From Armillaria gallica (Eukaryota; Basidiomycota; Agaricomycetes; Agaricales; Physalacriaceae): a stretch of DNA of 64,000 nucleotides. Of the stretch, positions 11,950 through 24,411 are shown piece by piece (positions within the stretch are counted from its first letter, which is position 1; each line of letters begins with the position of its first letter). The notes below the pieces were generated by a model, which saw only the letters and a program-made list of their open reading frames with translations, was not told the origin of the DNA and searched no databases. The translations under genes and the position numbers were made by a program. The stretch is taken from assembly GCA_037576215.1 (NCBI GenBank), contig JBANDB010000012.1:1054001-1118000 (forward strand). The letters are read 5' to 3'.

Positions 11950-13400
11950 GTTCACACCTAGATTTTGCAATTTTATAATAATACTATTGCATATCTATCT
12001 TACATTAGTGATACTTAAAGGACTATAGCTGAGGCTTCGAAGCTGATAGTTAGACTAGTATGCGACTAGTAGAGCCAGGACTTAGATGCGATACCACTAG
12101 TGGGTTAAATCTACCAGCCGGCCATACTAGTGACTTGAATGCTAACAGGGCTAAGTGAATACGGCCACTAGTGGACAAGTAACGCGACTAGTGCACCAAA
12201 CAAGAGGCAGAGGACACAAATCTCGTGAAGTTCAGTCACTAGCGAGCCGCTCTGGGCATAAACGCCTAAGTCAGGTTAACTAGTCACGCAGCAATCTCGA
12301 AACAGGACTTAGAAATGAATTAGCAACAGATTAACCTTGCGGTAGATCCGCCGGGTGCGATACAGATCCATTGCAATCAGTACTAGTATAGCTGGGCTGC
12401 GCCTTTGATCACGATCGACAGCTGTTACAGGCACACTCGCCTGGCTAGTCATTTATCCTTGGCACTAGTGGAGCGTCGCTGGGCCCAGGGCACGGAATAC
12501 AACTGCTAGCAGAGCTCCTAGGCTCACTAGTCAGCAAGCAACCGTTTCTAGACCGACTATTGCATGATTATTCACCATTATTCGTGACTAGCCAAGAAAT
12601 CCTTATCAATAATACCCCTCTAGTCAGTTATTTATATCTCGATCATACCTTGTTTGTCAGTATATAAGTAGTAGAATAGGTGCACGCACGGCTGAGGCAA
12701 GCCATCCCCGCAATTGTGACCTACTAGTCAGTATCTAGTGCCCCAATTAAAGGCTTTTGTGCTTAACCTCGACGAAGCGGCTACTAGTCGCTAAGTTACC
12801 CATAGCATTGAGTAAATAGAAGTGTCTTAGAGCAATCTTTTGTGTCCTGCAAAGGCCAAGAGTGTTTCGAAGTTAGTTCAAGCGAGTTCTCAAAGTTTAA
12901 AGTATTATTCTTAGGCCAAGAGTGCCACTAGTCTGCCTAGAAAGCGACTAGTCAAGTGTTTATTCACTTGTAAGACATTATAGGGCCAAGAGAGCCACTA
13001 GTTCGAAGCAGTCCCAGTCAGAGCGAGCGCAGTAGCTCAAGTCGAGTCACTATTCATCCAATTGTGTCTTACCAACCCTGCTAGTGCGAGTAGTATGCTT
13101 GTATAGCTCACTAGTAACGAAATAAAATGTCTTTAAACAACTTTCCTTGATTATTGAAGTCTGCAGAGTGCTTCCATCATACTCGAAACACCCGAATTCA
13201 ATACATTGGTGATAAGTGTAGAGTTAGTGATTGGTTTAGTGTTGTTGGTGTTCATTGCCAGCCTCTAGTCCATTTGCCACTCGCCGTTACCGAACACATC
13301 AGCAGAGCTCCTAAAATTTCACTTCTCGTTTGAGATCGGAGCGCCATTTCTATTGCAAATCTACATGACTGATGGCCTAGCTATATTTGTGGCTAAGTCC
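11950..13400. repeat. ACTAGT-rich non-coding block, possibly a solo LTR
   Basis: About 16 copies of the palindrome ACTAGT occur between 12,055 and 13,115, roughly 60-fold above chance. No gene is present. A TATA-like TCAGTATATAAGTAG at 12,658 and an AATAAA at 13,121 would fit an LTR promoter and polyadenylation signal. I could not find matching long-terminal-repeat ends or a target duplication. Confidence 0.5.
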
Positions 13401-13408
13401 TTACATTT

Positions 13409-15276
13409 CTAGTTTTTCTTACAAAGTCCTTTGAACAGTGCTTCAGCTGAATTTACGGACATAGGACATGTTACGTGGTGAAGCTCCTGAGTGGTTAATG
13501 GTTCACTCTCCAGAGTGTCTGCACGCAAGGGCAGATTTTGCCAAGTAAAGAGCATCTGTAAGGTCTGGGAATGCGCATCATCCAATTCAGCTTGACTGAG
13601 CTCTGCGGCGACTGACTGAACCCTTCTCCAGAATGTAACATATCGCCCAAAAGTCTTCAGTTTCCAATGGAAAATGTTGATTCCATGGATCCCCACCCTT
13701 GCGCTTAACCAGTCCAGGATGCCTGGCAGTCGCCCATCTGCTCCCATGGTCAGAGCCTTCTTGTCTGAGGTTATCTTATCGGCTACAGCCATGACGAGGT
13801 GAACAGCCAAATAAACCTTGAACGGTTCGTTGTATGACTGGTCAAACAAGGGACTGAGAGAGTGAATGGTTGGGAGGAACATGCTGTCCCACATCTCCCA
13901 ATCTGGAGTGGCGGCAGCAGGAGTGGCGGCGCTGAGGGTGGCCCCACTGGCAATAGGAACGGTGGTGTCAGAAGCAGTCCTATGAAGGTAGATCACATAG
14001 AGCTTGCTCCTCGAGAGCTCAGTTTCCTGGACAACCATCGATGTCTCCATACATTCCCTACAACTGCGCAAGGGAGAATTATAGTGGGAGCTGTCCAGCG
14101 ACAGGACCTGGTCAAGGGTGGCAATTTTCCAGAAGGACAGATCGTCTGCACCACCCTCGCGGCGGCACAATGGGTGAGTGGAAGTGGAGACCGTCAACTG
14201 ACTATGGTCCATTTGTTTGAGGGATCGCGCTGTCCTTCCTCCTTGGGCCAGGATCTGCGTGAGGGCTTCACCTGTAAGTGTGAATGTCAACCTGGTATCC
14301 TAGTATACATAGTTGGCAAGTTAGAACCTACCTATGGATACCCTCAATACAGATATGTCGTACTCAATGTGGGGGTGTTCCTCCCCATCAGCACCCTCCA
14401 AGGAGATGTAAAGATTGATCAAGTCCCTGAAAATATGAATCAAAGGGACACCCATTCCTGTGGGAATGCTTCTACATACCTCCTCGCCGTGGGCTCACCA
14501 GCGGTGGAATGCTCATCACGAACACTGGGTGGGTTTGGGCACGCATTATGGCAGTTAGCCTTGCCTCCCATAGGTTGTTTGGCAGGTACATTTAACTGTG
14601 CCCAGTTGTGCCGTTCACTGGCTCGCCTCATGGCTGGTACGTCAACCTCGGCTAGGTAATCAAAGCTCAGATTTGATGCCCAATTTGAGGCTCAGTAAGA
14701 CATTTTACCGGCGCTTAAGGGCTCATTGTCACTCCTGTTTTCTTCCAAGTCCGAGGAACCTTCTGAAGAGTGGCTTTCAGAGCCCTCGCTCTTGGAATCG
14801 GCGCCATTGAATGGCATGTCTTCCCCCCCGACACTCCTAGATCCCAAAACGTCTGATGCCACATCGGTGGCAGGTCCTGCCTCTCTAGGTCAGTCCGGGT
14901 GTTGGGCAAGTGGCGTTACATACCAGATTGGCATTGCCTCTTGAATGCTGAGGCGAGTTCAGCCAATTTGTCGTCCACAGACTTCACCTTGCATCTGGCT
15001 GGCTTCGGGCTCGACTCGATGACAATTGGAGAAGAGGCCCGACATTGCAATGGAGGTGCGCCTACGGTAATTGGGTCAGTATTTTCAACGGTCCCACAGA
15101 CTTGTGGATTCAAAATACCTTCAGGTCTGTGGCTTTGTGGCAATTGCGATAGCTGTCCACTTTTCATATGCTTGTTCAGCAACATGTTAGCCAAGGGTGT
15201 GTCACTATCGTCATTGGAGCTCATGGTCACGGAAATGAGAAAGTTGGAACGATACGGTGTCAGGGCAGGTCGTACC
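13409..15276 (-). CDS. hypothetical protein downstream of Ulp1 (possibly its C-terminal extension)
   Basis: Not recognised. Minus-strand exons: one starting near 15,276 with MTMSSNDDSDTPLANMLL and ending near 14,916 (charged, low complexity); middle exons near 14,900-14,320; and a 293-codon last exon (14,290-13,409) with FHWKLKTFGRYVTFWRRVQ and LSQAELDDAHSQTLQMLFTW. The first exon is open upstream to a 3' splice site near 15,277, and the Ulp1 frame ends in TAA beside a GT donor about 100 bases before it. This may therefore be the C-terminal part of the same transcript. An opposite-strand open frame of 265 codons at 13,862-14,659 is treated as a shadow. Confidence 0.45.
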
Positions 15277-15361
15277 CCTGTGTGTACTTCCCAAGTGTCA
15301 CAAAACCAGGGGGTCAGTCACATCACAACCAAGTTCAAAAATTTGTATTGTTATCTGTACA

Positions 15362-17590
15362 TTAGATTGTTAGGCCGTCCTGAGACCAGTTGTGAGCTAA
15401 TAAATGTAAAATATCCAGCCGGAAACGATCCGCAAATGCTGCGTTGGACCACATCGTATCTGTGGAAGACGGTGGACTGCCCTGCCTCATCAAATGCCAC
15501 ACAAAGGCAATAGTATACACCCCACAATTGATCGAATCCATCTGCTTTGGCATAGACTGACGAGTGCGATGAAATTAGCGACATCCAGAGCTAAACTGTT
15601 TGAGCTCACCTGGGCTACTTGGAACTGAAATGGTCAGTCCGGATATGGTGCGACAGGCTTGATCAGATCCCAAAGTCTCTGAATTCAGAACATGAACAAC
15701 CCTCAAGTACTCTGAAACCATGACTCACTTGGTAAATCTCTCTGAGCTCGTCCTCATCCCCTCCCAGACTATCATAACATATCATCTGGTGGGAGGGGAG
15801 GTTAAGATGAAATAGCACCCAATGTTTGTCTTTGTGTATGGGCAGTACAAAATCGCACGTGCCGAATTGTACGTGGGTCTGAACATGTACAGGCGAACAT
15901 CAACATGGCAAAATGTCCATCAGTAGCTTACCTTCATCAGCCTCTTAAAGGCCTTCATGGCCGCATTCTTGGACGCCAGCACGACGGATTCTGCCATACC
16001 CCATGATGAATATTGTCAACATAGAACGTGAAGAGCCACACTGACCATCACATTGTCCAACCAAGAATTCCCCATCTTCAACAACCTTCGAAGAGATCCT
16101 TTGTCGAGCCGGGTGGAACAGCCATAAAAGCGCCACGTGGACTGAGGATTCACATCGAGTAGCGAGCACACACACTAGTGTGAACGTGAGCAAAAAGACA
16201 CTCACAGAATGTGACCACCTCTCACCTGGTACAAGTCACATTGTGACTTTTCAGCTTCGTCTAGATTGAGAAGAGATACCACTGGCTGGTGATCTTTTAG
16301 GTACTCGTGGAGACCATTTTTGAACTCCCCCTGCCACTGTGACATATCTGCAGGGGACTCTGGCTCCTCTTCTTTGTCTTCGTCACTGATATCCCAGATC
16401 TTGTTCTCTTCGACCATACCAGACACCGTCATCTCGCGATCTCATAGACTGCTGTCAATCACGATGATTTGCTGAACCAGGTCAGGTGGCAAGCCTACTC
16501 CGCTCAATCCTACAAAGCTCTGACTAGTCGCTGAGATGAGTGCACTGATATCACCAGCTGGAGTGGGGCTCAGAACCCGCTGGCGCTTGACTGTTGTCTC
16601 TCCCTCCTCAGCCAGGTCCAATTGACGCTTATTAGTCGGAGGAACATCGACAGAGGCATGTGCCCCATTTTCGTCTGTCAACCCATGTGAGAATGCTTCC
16701 TCACTCATGAAACGAAGGTATTCCTCGCCAAGTTCACCATCATCAAACACTACCGCTGACATGGGCATGTTCTCCACTGTGTGGGTATGTACTTCTTCGT
16801 CCTGATCTGGGGGAAATTTGACATTCGACCTCACTGGCGTCAGCTCAGTCACCTCTTGGCCATGCATGGCCTCCTCATGGCGTGCCATGATAACATCAAA
16901 TCGTTTGCCATCTGAGAGACTGTCAAGTTCCTCTTCCGTAGGCAACTCAAATCGCAGGACTAACAAAGCCGGCCAATCCACAGGAATGCTATCCTGTGGC
17001 GCAGCCTGGTCGTTGTCTACGAATGCGCTGTCTGCATAAGTCGCCTGGCTCTGCCCTTCCAGGCCATCAAGAAAAGCACTGTCACCTTCGTTTGAGGACC
17101 CCTCCAAATCCGTTGAACCCTCAGACTCGATGCTGACGTAGCACTTGATCTTGATGTTGTCGTTGGTATCTCCAGACAGGATGGCTCAGGCTGACAGCCT
17201 CCTCTTTTTCAGAACAGGTTTTCTAGGTGATCCCAACTGATCAGTGTCCATTTCCAATGCCAGGCCAGTCTGGCCCTTTGGGGGGGTGGACTTCTGACGA
17301 ACTGCGGAGAGTGAGGAATCGCTGGACTCTGAGCTCATGTGCGAGTGCGTGTCAGCTACATCCTGATCCTTTGGGTTCCTCTGGCGCGTGGGACTGGCCA
17401 GCAGCATCAGTGGTACAGCAGATGATGCTTCCTGGGGCTCCGGGGTTCCGGACAATGATGACAAAGGGGAGGATGCCGAATCTTCCCCTTGAGAAGTGTC
17501 ATCTACAGGTTGGATATTCTCATACCGGAGAATATTGATGTTGTCTGCTATATCTGCGACAGGCTGTGAGAACGGAAAGGTAAACAGGCT
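15362..17590 (-). pseudogene. Ulp1/C48 SUMO-type cysteine protease region
   Basis: Ulp1-family proteases cleave SUMO or related tags. The complete catalytic core is visible across short introns: an N-terminal DGEFLVGQCD block (about 16,090-16,045), MAESVVLASKNAAMKAFKRL (15,990-15,930), then CDFVLPIHKDKHWVLFHLNL with catalytic His at 15,822-15,824, MICYDSLGG with Asp at 15,771-15,773, and KQMDSINCGVYTIAF with oxyanion Gln and catalytic Cys at 15,524-15,526. A long acidic, Ser-rich disordered region precedes it (17,590-16,200), with SUMO-interaction-like IIVID near 16,460. Two in-frame TGA codons (17,186-17,188 and 16,442-16,444) interrupt the disordered part, each one C-to-T step from CGA. No convincing ATG opens this frame, suggesting it continues the JmjC gene upstream. 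Confidence 0.7.
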
Positions 17591-17670
17591 GTCAAAATCG
17601 TACCTTCCACTCTGCTGATGTCAAATGGAGGGTCTCAGAAAAGACTATCCTCTTGCGGTCGATCTTCTTG

Positions 17671-20600
17671 TCATTGTTCCCGCTTCAGCTCGTCGCCGAT
17701 AATGTCCTCGCACAATTTAATCATGTCTGTCCGGAACCAGGTGCGATGCAAGTGGTCCTCGATGTCAATGGCCTCGTACAGATGGGACTTCTTGACAGCC
17801 TCGTGGTAGTCAATAAGCGCCTGTCCGAACTGTAGTGCTGACAGTTTGAAGGCCACATGGGCCTCGTATACTTCTCCGGTGTCGTGCAGATTTGTCAAGG
17901 CGAGACGCTGATTTGCCCAGGACGCCACCTCCCAATATTGCGCTACAGAAAATCGAAGATCGTTCAAATGTCGATCTTTATGGCTGGACAATGCAGGAAG
18001 ATAGATAATGAGATTGCCCAAAGCACACAGGTCCAAAAAGCCTTCGCGGGTACTTATGTCTGGGACATGGCCTTCATGCACTGGGGGTGTCCTCGTTAGT
18101 GGCTACATAGGTAAGACGCAATGACCGACCTGCGAGATCTTCTTCTTCCGTGATGACTTTTTTCCAGTATGCCATCATCCATAACAAAAGAACTCTCATG
18201 TCCCAGTGCTCGATGTTGGTGATGGCGAATGATAGAAAGGTGGTATGAATCCAGCCCATGACAACAGAACGTATGGCAGATGCAGGATAGAAATGTTGCC
18301 CAAAGATGAGGGAGTTCATCTCAGTCACCACTGTGTGGAGTGTGTTAGGGCGTTGAAACCTATAGGGTAAAGTAAAAGATATAAGTAACCAATAGTACGC
18401 GCCTCAGCGGTGAATGCACCATATTGTGCCAGGCTCCACGAGGACCACTTCACATTCATACACATCGGTATCAATCTTGCTATCACCTTGGAAGTCATGT
18501 AAAAAGGTGTCCCAGCTGTCTCCGCTCTCAGTGCCGTTCTGCTTGTTGATGATGAACCAGATCTTTCGCCCCGCCAGAGTGTGTATCTTAACCGCCGAAC
18601 CGCTGAAATTGGAGTGCGGTGGTGTCACAGTGCCCGCGACCGTCGCCAATCCCCAGGAGAGCGAGGCAGCTGGAAACGGTGCGCTAAGGAGATCGCTCCC
18701 AATAGCACGGGTGACCTTACATGCTTCCAAGTGGGAAGCTACTTGGCTGGAACATATTCTTAACTGAAACCCCGCTTCGAGTACAAATGGACTTACTCGA
18801 ACAGTGGAGTCTGCAGTGTGGTATCCGGCATGGGGAGGGTAAGAGCATTCAAGACCCGACCCGCCGCTCCTTTAGACCCCTCATTGAGTACAGTGTGCAG
18901 TGTAGACATGACTTCTACAGTGGGCTTGATGGAATGAGCTGATCCTTCTGTGACTCGACGCACGGACTCTGCAACGTGTTAAACCGTCAGGCCTGAATCC
19001 ACTGCCTGGAAGGCATAACATACCATGCACGATGATGGGTGTATCGAGATCTCCAAGTTCCCTAGCAGTCCATGAATTCCAACCCCACTTTTTTTAACCT
19101 TGTGGTACATTCGTAACCAAGATGCTTCGCTCACGAAAGAGAGGCAGGATTTTGAGCGTTTTGGAATACCTAAGGTGTGCTATACTTGACTGGCCATCAG
19201 TACAATCTAACCAGGGTGGGTTCTCCCCTGGCTTGTCTGTCCGACAGGCCAGAAGTGACTGCAGGATCTCTTGTTCAAAAGGGTCCTGAACAATGACATT
19301 CATCTTCCAAATAGAGAGTGCAATTGTTACAGGGACTTACCAAAGCCTGAAGGCAATCTATCCGGAATTGAACCCATCAATTCTCAGCAACGCTGAAGGC
19401 ATCAATCCAGACAGGATCAACAGATCTATCTGTCAGTTCATTACGAATGACTGGGGAGCGCTGGCATTCTTGAATGGAGGATGACGCCATCTTAGGGGAC
19501 ACCCGTCATCCTGTTCTCAATCGTCGCTGTATGGCACTCAGAACCGGACCTTTGGTGCGATGTACCTCCAAAAAAGTGGAGCGCCAAATGCTATCCTCGT
19601 CTTTGGCTCCCTTTTGAGCGTATTCAGCGAGTTCCAGCTTGGACAGTCGAACATGGGGAGGCCTCTGTTGAATCAAGGGGATGGCGTAAGAACCGGACGC
19701 AGGTGCCTGCTGAGCATCGGACTCATCATCTGCACTACTGATTACAGCCTTGCTCTTTGGTTTTGACTTCTTTTTCTGCTTTGCTTTTTTCTGAGGGACT
19801 AGCTTGATATCTGTCTCATCTCCTGCATCGTCGCTCATGCGTTCCTGACCCTGGACCTCATGCTTGGGTCTCAGGTGCTCCTCCACAAATGAAAGCGCAA
19901 TGCTGTCACCTGCACCAATTGCCTTGGTGGTGGCCACAGATGAGGCGGGACCAGAAGGCAGGAGCTCGCCTAAGTCAACATTGGGCATAAGTTTTGAGGG
20001 AAGCTCTTCCAGGACCACATCCTGACGCATCAAGTTGCTGGTACCCCCGTCAACAGCAGGAGTCTCAATTTGCTGCTTTTCAACCCCGGAATCCGACGCT
20101 ACCTCGATAGAACTCATTTGCGAGCCTTTGGGATGTTTTAAACGAGCCAGAACATCGAACCAAGGAGAACCATGTTGAACAGGTGGGCTTACGTGAAGCT
20201 CAGTGTAAGATAGTTGCAGAAAGGAAATCAGAGCATTCTCGGTGGTAAAGGCCCCTGCAGCCACACCCAAAAGCAAAGACCACATGCCGCGCTCAACATC
20301 ACGAAGCTTCGCAGGTTTGTCTCTGTCATCTGCAGTGCATGCGTACTGCCTGAGATTGTTAGTGTAGACTGGGCAAACAAAAAGGTCCACTTACCATCAA
20401 ACATTGCACGGGGGGAGGAGCGGCATCACGCACCCACTTGAACAAAATCAAAGGAGAGATCGTAACGCAGTGCAATAAGGTTGTTACGGTGTCTTTGTTT
20501 CGCAGTGCGACCACGCTGATACTCCCTTGAACTTGCTGCCAAACCTCTGAGTAGCCATGCTCGATGGCAAATCTGTGAGGATGTAAGGATGAGCTTTCAT

Positions 20601-21660
20601 CACATCAACATTCGAGACCGCTTATGCTTGTAGCTTATCTCCATAGGCTTGAGGGTCCCCTCGAGTACGTCTCATCCAACGAAGTTGCCATGTGATGCCC
20701 TCTATGAGTTGCAGCAACTTGTGCCAGTAGCTTACATGGCCTTTCCTATTCCATGACCAAGCCGCCTGTAAGTCCTTCCAAAGCTCCCTTTGTTCAGTGG
20801 ACAGATCTGTGGCGGTAAGGGCAGGAAGGTCCGCCTTTTCTTGGGTGCTCTCTCAACTTCTGTACGCACTTTGCAAGATCGCGGGCCAGTCCGCCAGTCG
20901 GGCTACCCACTGATGAAAAGGGGTGAGAAACAAAGGACACAGAGTCCCCAGGACAACATACCTTCGTGAGTGTCTGCGTTGGTTTGAAATTAACATTGTA
21001 GTCAACCTTGAATTCCCCATCGTCGATCCCCTCGCACCACATCAGCTCATCCACCAAACGCCACGATATTAGTGCCTCGACCAGTTCAACACGTTTTTGG
21101 GATTCCATGTGCAGCAGATGATGAACTGGTTTGGGGACAGCTTCGGGCAGTTGGAGCAGACCACGATGGTAGTAAGCGGGGAGTGAGTCAGCAAGATCCT
21201 GGGCGACCAGTCAGATGCAGAAGTAGGCTCATATACCATAGGCATACCTCAATGAACATGGAAAATCCTGCCCATACACCAGGACCAGCAATCACGTCCC
21301 CAGGTGCCTGGGCATTGTCTTCACGGACATCAGCACGATTGGACAGACATCCTCTCAGGGGGAATGTAAGCAGTTGCGTTCGATTATGAAGTGGTAAAGA
21401 CTTGAGGAGATTGGAGTCTGCTGCCTGTTGCACTGATGTTGCACAATCAGTGTCCGTCTGCTGGGTACGCCATTGCAAGGGGAGAGAACCACCAGCGCAC
21501 GATGACATACGTCTAAACGCGCGTATAGGCAAACCAGTGACGCTCAACGTCCAGCTGGGCAAATCGGTCCAACAGTCATAGTGAAGCATCTCTTTCCTGG
21601 CCCAAGTGGCCGGATTCTGTAAGGATCAGGAGGGGACTCACTCATTATCGATAGGGCTGC
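17671..21660 (-). pseudogene. JmjC-domain (cupin-type) protein, decayed
   Basis: JmjC proteins are Fe(II)/2-oxoglutarate oxygenases, often histone demethylases. N-terminal exons start near 21,640 (WARKEMLHYDCWTDLPSW). A Lys-rich low-complexity segment lies in 20,390-19,506 (KKAKQKKKSKPKSK). The jelly-roll follows: LSWGLATVAGTVTPPHSNFS with the first ligand His at 18,614-18,616, KIHTLAGRKIWFIINKQ, VVLVEPGTIW, and PNTLHTVVTEM with the second His at 18,335-18,337. The acidic ligand of the HxD motif is Asn (18,608-18,610), which should weaken or abolish iron binding. In-frame stops: 19,506-19,508, 19,377-19,379, 19,094-19,096 and 18,404-18,406. The C-terminal helical exon (18,078-17,671) joins through a 49-base intron with a CACTAAC branch. 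Confidence 0.65.
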
Positions 21661-22104
21661 AGCGTCCCCCATTGCTAGGCGACTTCGATGTGATGGCGAG
21701 TGAGCAAGGTGATCCTTATTTCTCACGAGTCATGCATTGTGACCAAGCTGCTGGTAGGTCACATCACTCTGCACCTATTCAGCGCCGCGGGGTCTAGGCA
21801 CTGTCATGTGATCTCTTTTGTTTCCTTTGGAAATTTGTCTCTCTTTCTCATTCAACAAACATCCAGCTGGACGCATCTGTCGCTGGAGTGTGCCTGAGAT
21901 GTTTGTCGGCATATATTGGACCTGTCATCACCCCCCTACATTAATGGCACTTACTATATCAGGCAGTCCATACCCCGGGACGACTGGGGGGCACTCCACT
22001 GGCAACTGGTCGTGGGCTGTCCTGGCCTTCTGGAGGGATTTTGAATCTGTGTGTCACACTTCTTTTGCTGCGCATGGGATAGACTGACCTTGGCTATGAA
22101 AGGC

Positions 22105-22225
22105 CTTTTACAGAATTCAGACCCTCCTAGCTGCAAATGACCACCTTAAAGCAGATTTAGCAAGTGCACAAATGGAAGTTGAGAGGTTGGAACGGGAACT
22201 TGAGAATGTACGAGAAAGTAACTGA
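22105..22225 (+). CDS. coiled-coil exon, probable upstream part of the RING gene
   Basis: Open plus-strand exon after a TTTTACAG acceptor reading ANDHLKADLASAQMEVERLE and ending ELENVRESN then TGA. The heptad pattern is strong. A coiled coil continues in the exon at 23,573 that leads into the RING domain, so the two may belong to one gene separated by the 1.3 kb block at 22,230-23,520. Confidence 0.4.
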
Positions 22226-22229
22226 TATT

Positions 22230-23520
22230 GCCCTGGTGCTTGTATTGATCTACCGCTGATGAGCCTTCAGGCTCTGTGCGCTCTGAAATCGCGGACACCA
22301 CTTACAATTTATCGCCTATCTCCCTTATGCGGCTTTTCACTAAACCAAATGTTGCAAGTCCAGCACAGGTCGAATCATATTAAATCTCCCACTCCACGCG
22401 AACTTTCACTCTGATATCTATGAGTCATTGTGCCTCCAGGCACATTGATTGCCAATCCTTCCGCAGTAAATTAGATGCACATCATTATTCTAGGCCTTTG
22501 CACGTGGACAGAGCCATACGGTCACGCGGTTTAACTACGCGAAGGCTATGCATAGCTACGGATTCTCAAGAGGCCATATGGATACGCTTTTACAGCTTAG
22601 AAATATAGTAGAGATTAGTGAGCCATTAACTGCGGCTGAGTAAGTAGTAAGTAAATTAGTAAACCTTCTGTAGCTTTACTAGGCTACGCGAACTTTTTAA
22701 TAAGCATGCACAGTAGAGTAGCACATGGTATATTGCACTATGATTACAAATAGTTCGCTACGCTCACAAATCATGTACTGCGGTTATTAAGCCAAGGTAA
22801 AAGTTCGCTTACTTAGCAAGTACAACTCTGTAGTATAAAAACCGATGGACTGTAGATAGAGAAGGGGAGTTCTCCATAGAGGATACACACACCACACATA
22901 CCACCCAATACACGAGAATTAAAGTTAATATCTCTACGTTCTTAAGAGATATAACACTTTGCAAAGTTTCTCCAAACTCGCTAGCTACCAAGTGTTAAAT
23001 AACTTGATTCACGTCCTCTCGTCCAAAACACAAGCAAGGGTATCATATAGAGACTACCTTGTTTGTCATCCTCCTGTCATAAATTCGCATACCTGAAGAC
23101 TTCAAAGGGTAATCCGTAGCTAGGGTTCCGAACTTTAGTCTCTAACACCAACAGCATACTGTTCCTATAAGTTAGGAACGATACTAATTCGAGTTTCTCT
23201 AGATAAGCCAGCTCCATCTCTGCGTTTCTCTAAAGAAAGCGCGCGAGCATAGGAAAATATCTTCTACCGGAACCGTAGCCAGGATTCCGACACCAAATAG
23301 TTTGCGCCGCATCTAGGTCGCCCCCACTCAGCATACACCCACGTTTACGCACCTTTTCCCTTCCAGGAAAGTTCACGTACATACCTTGAGCCTCTGAACA
23401 GCCTTCAGAGAATCATAACAAAGCGTAGCAACATGTCGCTACACCACCAGGAAGCTACAGTCATCGCACAGAGGTGCAAGACTAGACTCGCTAGAACCTG
23501 CCTTCAGATTCTGTGCTTGA
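22230..23520. repeat. non-coding block with repeated TACGCGAA/GTTCGC words, retroelement-like
   Basis: No gene. Words such as CTACGCGAA, GTTCGC and CGCGAACTT recur on both strands, in the same style as the ACTAGT block at 12-13 kb. A sequence AATAGTTTGCGCCGCATC at 23,296 resembles the leader that follows the primer site of some LTR retrotransposons. Ends and target duplication were not found. Confidence 0.35.
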
Positions 23521-23572
23521 CTACACTCGCCGTTACAGGTCTTGTGTTTTCTGCCCGCAGGAGTCTATAGGT

Positions 23573-24186
23573 TCATCACCGCACAGTCCCATGTTGACCG
23601 AAACGAACAAGAGGACTCAATGCTATGCCTCATACAGGGAAGCTTAGACCAATCCGACAAAGACGCCCTATTGGCGCGTCGCCTGGTCGGCACAAAGGAC
23701 ACTATTCGTTTACTGGAGGAGGAAGTTGATTGCTTATGCCTCATGGTCACCCCAGTAAGTGTTGTGGTGATGGCTCCACCTCTGATAAGTCGCTGACTGT
23801 ACAGCACCACCGCAGGATCTTGGTGCTCTGACGTCTCAGCTGACTTGTGGGGAGTGCCTAGGAACTATGCGGTCTGCCATGAGGTATGTATCTCCCTCGA
23901 ATGAGCCATGCCACCTGATAAACTTTTCAGTCTGGACTGTGGGCACGCGTTCTGCTCCCTATGTCTGTTCATCTCAGTCCAACATGCCCAGAAATCTGAG
24001 GATCAAATCCAACTGCGATGCAGCACTTGCATGAAACCAATAATCCTTCGACCAGTGATCGCGAGGACAATAAAATCGTTAGGGCGTACCCTTATCAACC
24101 CAGTGCCCCAGAGCGATGGTATAGGTGGAAGGGCAGCTGAGTATGGCTATGTAAATCAAGATTCGTGGTCCCAACTGTTTCTGTAG
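23573..24186 (+). CDS. coiled-coil RING-finger protein, candidate E3 ubiquitin ligase
   Basis: Exons 23,573-23,754, 23,816-23,883 and 23,931-24,186 join in frame with consensus GTAAGT and GTATGT donors. The first exon is a coiled coil (ARRLVGTKDTIRLLEEEVD). The joined RING reads CGECLGTMRSAMSLDCGHAF followed by CSLC and, later, CSTC: C-x2-C, C-x1-H-x2-C-x2-C, C-x2-C, all eight zinc ligands present. The protein ends NQDSWSQLFL. RING proteins recruit E2 enzymes; the partner is unknown. No stop interrupts these exons. The 5' end is uncertain because a repeat block lies upstream. Confidence 0.65.
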
Positions 24187-24411
24187 TTCTTGGCTGGCAT
24201 TATCTCTACCCTATTTCTGAATGTAAATGTGCCAATTTAACTTGGAGCCCCTGCTTTTTGTCCTGGTCTACACTGTCACACTCAACGTCTTCTATCTGGA
24301 TGTTCCGTTTTTCCCCCAGCCCCATTTTGGCCACATTCACATGCGAACGAACCTGCCATTTTTATAGCCTCTGAGTGGGGGGAGTGGTTGTGAAACGAGC
24401 CCCCATCCACT

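Noticed and set aside
13862..14659. 265-codon plus-strand open frame
   Set aside because: It overlaps the minus-strand 293-codon exon in antisense, lacks splice context and shows no domain.
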